Shown one piece after another: positions 18,312 to 25,043 of a stretch of DNA of 64,000 nt; positions within the stretch are counted from its first letter, which is position 1; every line of letters begins with the position of its first letter. The notes beneath the pieces were generated by a model that worked only from the letters and a program-made list of their open reading frames with translations, did not search any database and had not been told where the DNA came from. The stretch lies in contig NZ_JONL01000001.1 in NCBI RefSeq assembly GCF_000711735.1, positions 248,001 to 312,000 on the forward strand, written 5' to 3'. The stretch is from Maridesulfovibrio frigidus DSM 17176 (lineage in GTDB: Bacteria > Desulfobacterota > Desulfovibrionia > Desulfovibrionales > Desulfovibrionaceae). The translations under genes and the position numbers were made by a program.

Positions 18312-21155
18312 ATGTTCCCCCATCAAAAATACGCGGCTGATTTTACCGCAAAAGGATTCAGAATTGAAAAGCTATCCATCCTTCTCCTTCTACTCGGAGT
18401 ACTTATAATGACTGCCGGATGTAAGGTTGAAAGAACCGCACAAACAAAAAAGCAGGACGCCACCGCCCTGTCTGAAGAGATCGTTACAAATGCTGCTCCA
18501 GCCGTGAACGAATCTCAGGCCACTTCTCAGACTAAAAGCTCTGCCGAAAAAGCCGCCATAACAGAACTTAAAAAAGAAATTTCCGATGTACTTGCATCAG
18601 GAGAAGGTCCACATACGATCAAGCTCAAAAACGGCATGACTCTCCTTATAAAGGAAGACACTAGATTTCCTCTGGTCAATGTACGTCTGTTTGTTCATGC
18701 CGGATCGGCTTACGAGACACCTGATCAGGCCGGCATCAGCCATCTTCTCGAGCATATGGTTTTTAAAGGGACCGAAAAACGCGCCCCTGGGCAGACTGCT
18801 CTTGAAATCGAATCTATCGGCGGTGATATGAATGCCGCGACAAGTTTCGACTACACAGTATATTACGTTGAAGTGCCCGAAAATGAGTGGAAGCTCGGCA
18901 TGGATATCGTTACAGATATGGCGTTCAACGGCAAAATTGATCCAGAAGAATTAAAGTCCGAACGCGAAGTTGTTCTTTCCGAATTGGAAAGAGGCGAAGA
19001 CAATCCCGGAAGCAGAATATTCAAGACTCTGCAATCCATAGTATGGAAAGATACCAGCTACCAGTGGCCCATTATCGGCTACCGTGAAACTGTTGAAAAA
19101 ATATCTTCCGAAGATATTCACGCATACATCGACAGACTTTATCAGCCGCAGTCAATGCTACTTAGCGTTGTAGGTAAGATTGATCCTGAACAGGTTGCCC
19201 TTGAAGCAGAACGCTTATGCGGTTCATTAAAATCATCACAGCCTGTTGTTCCTCCTGTCGAATTCCCATTTCCTGAAACAGGTAAAACAACAGTAAAGAT
19301 AATCCCCGGAAAATGGAACAAAGCGTACATAGGTGCAGCTCTGCCAATTCCCGGCTTAAGCTCTGCGAAAGTTGCAGGACTTGAAACTCTTTGTGAACTA
19401 TTAGGTGGCGGAGAAACTTCTAAGCTTTACCGCAAATTTAAATATGAAAAGAGAATGGTCGATAGTATTTCAGTGTCATCCCTGACGCTTGAACGCTCGG
19501 GCATGCTCTACATTTTCGCGACCCTCGATGCGGACAAAGTTGAAGAGTTCTGGAAAGAGCTCATGGTGGAAATGTCTTCCGTCGATTTCAACCAGTTCAC
19601 CGACCGTGAAATGGACCGCGTTTCCATGAATCTCGAAGATTCACTTTTCCTTACCAAAGAAACACTTTCCGGCCTTGCATCAAAGCTTGGTTACTTCCAG
19701 TTCTTTGAAGGTGGACAGCAAGCTGAGGAAAATTACCTTTACGATGTAAAGAACATTTCCCGCGCTCAGCTTCAGGAACTTTACGAAGAATACTTCGTTC
19801 CTGAAAAGCTGGCATCCTGCATGCTCATGCCCGAAGGTTCAAAAGTAACTGAAAAGAACATTGAAGACATTATCGCCGCCAACTGGACTACCAAAAAAGC
19901 AGACGCAGGCGAAAGCAATATGTCTGGTCCTGGTGAAGCAGCCACAATTGAACTTGCCAACGGCAGCAAGCTTGTCTTTATTCCTGACACCACTCTGCCC
20001 TACACCGCGATGTCCATGTACTGGACTGGCGGAGATGCAGATCTGTCTAGAGATGAGCAAGGCCTTTCAGCTCTTGTTTCGCAAAGTCTAACTCGCGGAA
20101 CAGCCAGCATGAATGCCACTGAATTTGAAGATTACGTTTCTGACCGGGCTACCTCCATCGGAGCTTCTGCCGGACGCGAAATATTCTCAATCAGCTCTAA
20201 GTTCCCTTCAAAATTCACAGCGGACGTATTCCCGCTTATCAGTGAAATTCTTACAGCTCCACGTTTTGCGGCAGAAGAAATTGACCGCGCTAAACAGGAT
20301 CAGGTTTCAGCTATTAAGCGCAAAGAAGATCGCGCTATGGGCCTTGCCTTCCGAAACATATTCCCGTTTCTGTTTAAAGACGGAAGCTACTCATATTACC
20401 ACTTAGGTGTACCGAAAACGGTTATGGATTTCACGGAAGAAAACATTCGTGAGTTCTGGACAAGACAGTCAACACGGCCGTTTGTAATAGCTGTCTGCGG
20501 TGATTATGATCGCGACGCAGTTATGGACTTTGCCTACGAACTTGATGCTAAACTGGTCAAGAAAGATAAGCCCGTAGAAATTCCAGTACCTACTTGGGGA
20601 GATGAAAACAGTCTTGAGCTGACTCTGCCGGATCGTAATCAGGCACATCTAATGGCTGTGTTCCCAGTTCCCGGAATGGAAGATGAAGAAGCCACTGCTG
20701 GCCTGTCTCTACTAAGAGCGGCTCTAGCAGGACAAAGCGGATTACTGTTCCGTGACCTACGCGACAAGCAGGGCCTTGGTTACACTGTAACGGCCTTCCT
20801 CTGGCAGGCACCAAAAACCGGATTCATGGCCTTCTACATCGGCACCAAGCCAGAACAAGTAGAACAGGCAATGGCTGGATTTGAAAAAACAGTTGTAATG
20901 CTGCAAAAAGAAGATCTTCCAGAAGATGAAATTCAGCGCGCAAGAAATATTCTGAGAGGCGAATACTATTCGGATCATCAGAGCTTGCTATCAAGGAGCA
21001 GAGAATCTGCGAGCCTCATAGTGAGAGGATTCGAGCCTGATATGGGCATCAAGATTATCGAAAAAGCAGCGAAGATGAGCGCACCAGAAGTACGAGTGCT
21101 CATCAACAAATATCTGGACTGGAACAAGAGATACACTCTAACTGTTCAGCCCTAG
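18312..21155 (+). CDS. M16 family (pitrilysin-like) zinc peptidase, probable lipoprotein
   Basis: The protein of about 947 aa has a lipoprotein-like signal ending in MTAGC, a polar linker, then two M16 repeats. The first repeat holds the inverted zinc motif HLLEHMVFKGT and the downstream glutamate region ELKSEREVVLSELERGEDNP. The second repeat (from about residue 530) lacks HxxEH, as is usual for two-domain M16 enzymes. The lipobox is imperfect (Thr at -3). The frame opens with TTG at 18288, but ATG at 18312 is the more likely start. Such proteins degrade peptides in the envelope; the natural substrate is unknown. A clear terminator follows. Confidence 0.92.
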   Translation: MFPHQKYAADFTAKGFRIEKLSILLLLLGVLIMTAGCKVERTAQTKKQDATALSEEIVTNAAPAVNESQATSQTKSSAEKAAITELKKEISDVLASGEGPHTIKLKNGMTLLIKEDTRFPLVNVRLFVHAGSAYETPDQAGISHLLEHMVFKGTEKRAPGQTALEIESIGGDMNAATSFDYTVYYVEVPENEWKLGMDIVTDMAFNGKIDPEELKSEREVVLSELERGEDNPGSRIFKTLQSIVWKDTSYQWPIIGYRETVEKISSEDIHAYIDRLYQPQSMLLSVVGKIDPEQVALEAERLCGSLKSSQPVVPPVEFPFPETGKTTVKIIPGKWNKAYIGAALPIPGLSSAKVAGLETLCELLGGGETSKLYRKFKYEKRMVDSISVSSLTLERSGMLYIFATLDADKVEEFWKELMVEMSSVDFNQFTDREMDRVSMNLEDSLFLTKETLSGLASKLGYFQFFEGGQQAEENYLYDVKNISRAQLQELYEEYFVPEKLASCMLMPEGSKVTEKNIEDIIAANWTTKKADAGESNMSGPGEAATIELANGSKLVFIPDTTLPYTAMSMYWTGGDADLSRDEQGLSALVSQSLTRGTASMNATEFEDYVSDRATSIGASAGREIFSISSKFPSKFTADVFPLISEILTAPRFAAEEIDRAKQDQVSAIKRKEDRAMGLAFRNIFPFLFKDGSYSYYHLGVPKTVMDFTEENIREFWTRQSTRPFVIAVCGDYDRDAVMDFAYELDAKLVKKDKPVEIPVPTWGDENSLELTLPDRNQAHLMAVFPVPGMEDEEATAGLSLLRAALAGQSGLLFRDLRDKQGLGYTVTAFLWQAPKTGFMAFYIGTKPEQVEQAMAGFEKTVVMLQKEDLPEDEIQRARNILRGEYYSDHQSLLSRSRESASLIVRGFEPDMGIKIIEKAAKMSAPEVRVLINKYLDWNKRYTLTVQP

Positions 21156-21189
21156 CCAGAAAAGTAAACCTGCTATTAAATTAGTCCCC

Positions 21190-21228
21190 TACCCCCGTAG
21201 AATAACAATTCTGCGGGGGTTCTTTTTA
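21190..21228 (+). terminator. Terminator of the M16 peptidase gene
   Basis: ACCCCCG pairs with CGGGGGT, and an inner AGAAT/ATTCT stem extends the helix. A T-rich tract follows. Confidence 0.85.
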
Positions 21229-21252
21229 TTGCATGATCAAATAAACAATGAT

Positions 21253-21296
21253 ATTGGTCTGACCAATTACTAGCTAATAAAATTGGTAGGACCGAC
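21253..21296 (+). promoter_or_regulatory. LldR/PdhR-type operators upstream of the GntR regulator
   Basis: ATTGGTCTGACCAAT at 21253-21267 matches exactly the ATTGGTnnnACCAAT site known for PdhR and LldR regulators. A second, degenerate copy (ATTGGTAGGACCGAC, 21282-21296) ends one base before the regulator start codon. The pair suggests autorepression and control of the downstream permease and dehydrogenase genes. Confidence 0.75.
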
Positions 21297-21297
21297 T

Positions 21298-21987
21298 ATG
21301 AACATTAAAAACATGCAGAATCCGGTTTATGAATCTGTTGCGAACCAGATAACAGAGCTTATAAAATCCGGTGAATTGCAGCAGGGAGATAAACTTCCTT
21401 CTGAGCGCAGCCTTGCGGAAAAATTTAAGGTTTCCCGTAGTTCTGTTCGTGAAGCTATTAAGTCGCTTGTGCACAAAAATTTAGTTGAAAGCAGACGCGG
21501 CGATGGAACTTATATCCTTGCTGGCGCTGATTCACAGATTATTGATGCTTTTTCTGAAGCTTTTGCGGATCAAAAAAAACGGATAAGCGACATTTTTGAA
21601 TTTCGAAAAATTGTTGAACCTCAGATTGCGGCCCTTGCTGCTATCTCCATCGATGATGACACGCTCAATCGCATGAAAGTGATTGTTTGCAATCAAGAAA
21701 TTAGACTTCGCGCAGGCGAAGATAGTAGCGACCTTGACGCGCAGTTTCATCATGAAATTGCGCTGGCAACGGGCAATAGTATTTTTCCAGACATGCTGGA
21801 CGCGCTAAGTAAGATTATGGATGAAAGCCGCTCGGAACCTTTGCAAAACAAACGGCGGCTGGAAAAGTCTATGACAGCGCATTTTAATTTGCTGGAAGCA
21901 TTTGAAAAGCATGATTCAGAAACGGCTCGCAAAGTGATGAAGCAACATATCGAAGATGTAGAATCTGCTGCAACTGGCTCTGATTAA
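21298..21987 (+). CDS. GntR/FadR-family transcriptional regulator (LldR-like)
   Basis: The protein of about 229 aa has an N-terminal winged helix (QLQQGDKLPSERSLAEKF-type element, VSRSSVREAIKSL) and an all-helical FCD ligand domain with metal-binding-type residues (DLDAQFHHEIALATGN, HFNLLEAFEKHD). The frame opens at TTG 21283, but ATG at 21298 with AGGA upstream is preferred. An exact PdhR/LldR-type operator sits upstream, and the next two genes are a TauE/SafE permease and an FMN hydroxy-acid dehydrogenase. Together these suggest that it senses lactate or a related 2-hydroxy acid; this is inference. Confidence 0.88.
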   Translation: MNIKNMQNPVYESVANQITELIKSGELQQGDKLPSERSLAEKFKVSRSSVREAIKSLVHKNLVESRRGDGTYILAGADSQIIDAFSEAFADQKKRISDIFEFRKIVEPQIAALAAISIDDDTLNRMKVIVCNQEIRLRAGEDSSDLDAQFHHEIALATGNSIFPDMLDALSKIMDESRSEPLQNKRRLEKSMTAHFNLLEAFEKHDSETARKVMKQHIEDVESAATGSD

Positions 21988-22021
21988 TTATAAAATATTT
22001 AATGAAAGAGAGGAACCGACT

Positions 22022-22819
22022 GTGATTACGACCTTATTTATTTTTGTAATACTTGGTGCATTTGCCGGAGTTCTTGCAGGGCTTCTGGGTATTGGTGGCG
22101 GGCTTGTGATTGTCCCGATTCTTTATTTCGCACTTCCTCCTCTAGGAGTTACTGAGGGCCAGCTGATGCATGTTGCACTGGGAACTTCTCTTGCAACCAT
22201 TATTTTCACCTCGATTTCCAGCATGCGTGCTCATAACAAAAGAGGCGCTATTCGTTGGGATATTTTTAAGACCATCACACCGGGTATTTTGATTGGTACA
22301 TTTTTGGGGTCTTGTTTCGCATCCTACTTAAATACAACTGTCCTGAAAATAATCTTCATCGTGTTCCTTTACTATGTAGCATCTCAGATGCTTCTGGGCC
22401 TTAAGCCAAAAGCTTCGCGCGATATTCCTAAAAAATGGGGAATGTTCGGAGCCGGTAACATTATCGGGGGTATGTCCAGCCTTGTAGGTATTGGTGGGGG
22501 AACACTTACTGTTCCATTCCTGACCATGTGTAACATTCAAATTCACACAGCTATCGGTACTGCAGCGGCAATCGGATTGCCCATTGCTTTAGCCGGAACA
22601 GCAGGTTTTGTTTGGACAGGGATAGGCGATCAAGGACTACCTGAATGGACAATCGGTTACGTATACTTGCCAGCCCTTATTGGTATTGTGTCCACAAGCA
22701 TGCTTACGGCCCCGTTCGGTGCAAAACTTGCTCACAGCCTGCCTGTTGCTAAACTTAAAATGATTTTTGCAATTCTACTTTTCATTGTGGCAAGTAAAAT
22801 GCTGATCAGCCTTTTTTAA
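22022..22819 (+). CDS. TauE/SafE-family membrane transporter
   Basis: The 265-aa integral membrane protein has about eight hydrophobic helices and the two repeated family motifs GVLAGLLGIGGGLVIVPIL and GGMSSLVGIGGGTLTVPFL. The family moves organosulfonates, sulfite or carboxylates, often as an anion/proton system. Its place between an LldR-like regulator and a hydroxy-acid dehydrogenase suggests uptake of lactate or glycolate, but the substrate is not shown by sequence. The start is GTG at 22022 with AGAGAGGAA upstream, 34 nt after the regulator gene, so it is probably in the same operon. Confidence 0.9.
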   Translation: MITTLFIFVILGAFAGVLAGLLGIGGGLVIVPILYFALPPLGVTEGQLMHVALGTSLATIIFTSISSMRAHNKRGAIRWDIFKTITPGILIGTFLGSCFASYLNTTVLKIIFIVFLYYVASQMLLGLKPKASRDIPKKWGMFGAGNIIGGMSSLVGIGGGTLTVPFLTMCNIQIHTAIGTAAAIGLPIALAGTAGFVWTGIGDQGLPEWTIGYVYLPALIGIVSTSMLTAPFGAKLAHSLPVAKLKMIFAILLFIVASKMLISLF

Positions 22820-22904
22820 TTAGTAAGATTGAATAGCTCTGAGACTAAAATCTCAATATTTATATTTTTCAAAGTACTTTAATTTATATTCAGGAGTAAT
22901 TGAC

Positions 22905-23915
22905 ATGAAATCAGTTCGCGAAAACGCTAAAGAATTAATGAAAGGCTTCTGTAAGGTTTGTCCCGTATGCAACGGTAAAGCCTGTGCAGGCGAAGTCCCC
23001 GGAATGGGCGGATTAGGTACAGCTTCCAGCTTTAAAAACAATGTTAAAGCTCTTGCAGACATAAAGCTGAACATGCGCACCATCCACGATTTCTGTGAAC
23101 CGGATACCAGCGTAAATATCATGGGCATGAAGCTTGATATCCCCGTACTTGCCGCTCCCATTGGCGGAGTCTCCTTTAATATGGGCGGAAAAATAGAGGA
23201 AGCGGATTACATTTCTGCAAAACTCAAAGCTTGCACCGCGAAAGGAATCATCGGTTGTACCGGAGATGGCGTTCCAGAATTCATCTATCAGAGCGGATTT
23301 AACGCAATTGAAGAAGTGGGCGGACATGGCATTCCTTTTATTAAACCCTGGGAAGAAGCTGAACTTCATATGAAACTTGAAAAAGCTGATCGAACAGGTG
23401 CTAAAATCATCGGAATGGACATCGATGCGGCTGGTCTTATCACCCTTAGAAAAATGGGCAGACCTGTTTCTCCCAAGCCGATTAGTAAATTGCGCGACAT
23501 AATTGAGTCAGTTGATGCCGACTTCATATTGAAAGGAATAATGACCCCAGATGAAGCAAAGATGGCTATTGATGCCGGTGCTAAGGGTATTGTTGTTTCA
23601 AACCATGGCGGACGTGTTCTTGATTCATGTCCTGGAACTGCGGAAGTATTGCAAGCTATATCTGAAGCTGTTGCAGGCCAGTGCTGCATTATGGTGGATG
23701 GCGGTGTTAGAACCGGTATTGACGTTCTTAAAATGCTCGCTCTGGGCGCAGATGCAGTCATGATCGGACGCCCTTTCTCCATCGCGACCATGGGTGGATT
23801 GCAAGAAGGCGCAGAGAAATACATCGATCAATTGAAGTCTGAATTCACTCAGGCAATGGTCCTTACTGGCACAGAAAAAGCTGATTCAGTCGCTCCAACA
23901 GCACTTTATTTCTAA
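22905..23915 (+). CDS. FMN-dependent alpha-hydroxy-acid dehydrogenase/oxidase
   Basis: The 336-aa TIM-barrel flavoprotein shows IVVSNHGGRVLDSCPGTAE (catalytic His with FMN contacts), MVDGGVRTGIDVLKMLALGA and VMIGRPFS (phosphate-binding end). An N-terminal cysteine cluster (FCKVCPVCNGKACAGE) could bind iron or a metal and is typical of anaerobic members of the group. Enzymes of this class oxidise L-lactate, glycolate or similar acids; isopentenyl-diphosphate isomerase type 2 is a fold relative and less likely. It is last in the three-gene operon. AGGAG precedes ATG. Confidence 0.88.
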   Translation: MKSVRENAKELMKGFCKVCPVCNGKACAGEVPGMGGLGTASSFKNNVKALADIKLNMRTIHDFCEPDTSVNIMGMKLDIPVLAAPIGGVSFNMGGKIEEADYISAKLKACTAKGIIGCTGDGVPEFIYQSGFNAIEEVGGHGIPFIKPWEEAELHMKLEKADRTGAKIIGMDIDAAGLITLRKMGRPVSPKPISKLRDIIESVDADFILKGIMTPDEAKMAIDAGAKGIVVSNHGGRVLDSCPGTAEVLQAISEAVAGQCCIMVDGGVRTGIDVLKMLALGADAVMIGRPFSIATMGGLQEGAEKYIDQLKSEFTQAMVLTGTEKADSVAPTALYF

Positions 23916-23925
23916 ATTAATGCAG

Positions 23926-23959
23926 TTTATTTAGGGTTTTATTAAAAGTTCTAAATAAA
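23926..23959 (+). terminator. A+T-rich hairpin after the hydroxy-acid dehydrogenase gene
   Basis: TTTATTTAG pairs perfectly with CTAAATAAA across a 16-nt loop, 11 nt after the stop. It is a weak terminator candidate separating the operon from the RNA gene promoter. Confidence 0.45.
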
Positions 23960-23972
23960 ATCTAGGAATGTG

Positions 23973-24001
23973 TTGACGCATTATTCCCAGAAGCGTATCT
24001 T
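23973..24001 (+). promoter_or_regulatory. Promoter of structured RNA A
   Basis: TTGACG and TATCTT are separated by exactly 17 nt. The same arrangement with the same -35 hexamer precedes RNA B. Confidence 0.75.
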
Positions 24002-24007
24002 TGAATC

Positions 24008-24312
24008 AAGAGGTAAAGGCAGTCATGGAAATGACTTTTTATCTAACCCTCAACGGGAGTCAACTTAGCGTTGATATTTAAATCCCATAATGAGCCTGAC
24101 TTAGAGGCTCGGCCAGAGGGGCTACCAAACGCGAGAGTTCTGTACGGATCTCCTTAGTGGGCCTAGGAGAAACTGGAAACAGCCGGGCATCCGGCACAGC
24201 GAAATGGCGGAACCCCTACAAATGGTTAAGACGCGTTTTTAGTAGAAACTCGTAAGTAACAGATTCAAAACACCCCGATCGGAATTCAATATTCTGATCG
24301 GGGCTTTTTTTG
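24008..24312 (+). ncRNA. Candidate structured non-coding RNA A (about 305 nt)
   Basis: No long ORF is present. A promoter and a strong terminator bracket the element. The core (24044-24228) is closed by TAACC/GGTTA and includes a GAGCC/GGCTC hairpin (24092-24109). An AGGGG/CCCCT long-range helix (24117-24121 with 24213-24217) encloses a TCTCC/GGAGA hairpin, a CTG-GAAA-CAG hairpin with a GNRA tetraloop, and a GCCGG/CCGGC hairpin. A 5' hairpin (AGTCAT/ATGACT) precedes the core. RNA B shares the architecture with sequence changes that keep pairing. I could not match it to riboswitches, 6S, tmRNA, RNase P or SRP. The start is inferred from the -10 box. Confidence 0.8.
24273..24312 (+). terminator. 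Terminator of structured RNA A
   Basis: CCCCGATC with an extended GGAAT arm pairs with ATTCTGATCGGGG and is followed by seven T residues. Confidence 0.92.
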
Positions 24313-24548
24313 TACTTTTTTCCGTTTTTATAAACATAAAAACAGCTCATTTTGACATTGAGAGCTAGCTCTAAAAAACTCAATCATAAGTGAATTATAT
24401 TGTAATTCTACGATTAAACTCAATAAAATTCATATTTATTCAAAAAAATCAACTTCGAAACACATACATAACATACTAATATAAATACAATTATTACCAC
24501 TACATAGTTTGATGTAAAAAAAAGAACCAACAAAATACTAAAAACATG

Positions 24549-24577
24549 TTGACGGGTATCTTCAGCGGGCGTACATT
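24549..24577 (+). promoter_or_regulatory. Promoter of structured RNA B
   Basis: TTGACG and TACATT are separated by 17 nt, matching the geometry upstream of RNA A although the flanking sequence differs. Confidence 0.7.
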
Positions 24578-24583
24578 CTAGTC

Positions 24584-24991
24584 AACGGTAAGGGAAAACC
24601 TTAAAGCAGTTTTTCTTACTTAACCCCAACGGGAGTGAATATAGTCTTGAAATCACTTTCACATAACGAGCCGCCATTGAAGGCTCAAGCTGAGGGGTAA
24701 TCCTACTGCGAGAGTTCTATAAGAATCTCCTCTTCGGGCCCACGGAGAGACTGGAAACAGCCGGGCAATCCGGCACAGCGATTAAATGGAACCCCTCAAT
24801 GCGGTTATAGCGCGTAGTTCGAATTAACTCGAAACCAACAAATTAAACAGTTAAGTAGTTGAAAATCGTATTCTGAATTAACTCGGAAAAAAACTGATTT
24901 AAAACGATTTAAGAGTTTAAGCGCGTATTTAAGTAACTTGGAAAAAGTATCTAACCCCCGGTCGGACTCATTTGTCTGACCGGGGTTTTTT
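24584..24991 (+). ncRNA. Candidate structured non-coding RNA B (about 408 nt), paralogue of RNA A
   Basis: It shares with RNA A the blocks AACGGGAGT, CATAAYGAGCC, GCGAGAGTTCT, ATCTCC, and ACTGGAAACAGCCGGGCA followed by TCCGGCACAGCGA, in the same order and spacing. Helices are kept despite sequence change: TAACC/GGTTA (24621-24625 with 24803-24807), TGAGGGG/CCCCTCA (extended to 7 bp), GAGCC/GGCTC, TCTCC/GGAGA, and AGTGA/TCACT where A has TCAAC/GTTGA. The 3' tail is about 100 nt longer than in A and contains repeated GAATTAACTCG and GCGCGTA words. It ends in a strong terminator. No ORF of useful length lies inside. Function unknown. Confidence 0.8.
24953..24991 (+). terminator. Terminator of structured RNA B
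   Basis: CCCCGGTC pairs with GACCGGGG, then a six-T run. It also lies downstream of the convergent mgtA gene. Confidence 0.92.
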
Positions 24992-25043
24992 AATGGGCAA
25001 CGTAAAATTCGATACCTACATACTCACAAAAAATTCACACCCT

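Noticed and set aside
24172-24206. Cobalamin-riboswitch-like string in RNAs A and B (CCGGGCA-TCCGGCACAGCG)
   Set aside because: Only the short CCGGC-CAGC portion resembles the B12 riboswitch. The flanking conserved elements (AGGGAA, GCCACTG) are missing, and each RNA ends in its own terminator with no downstream gene on the same strand.
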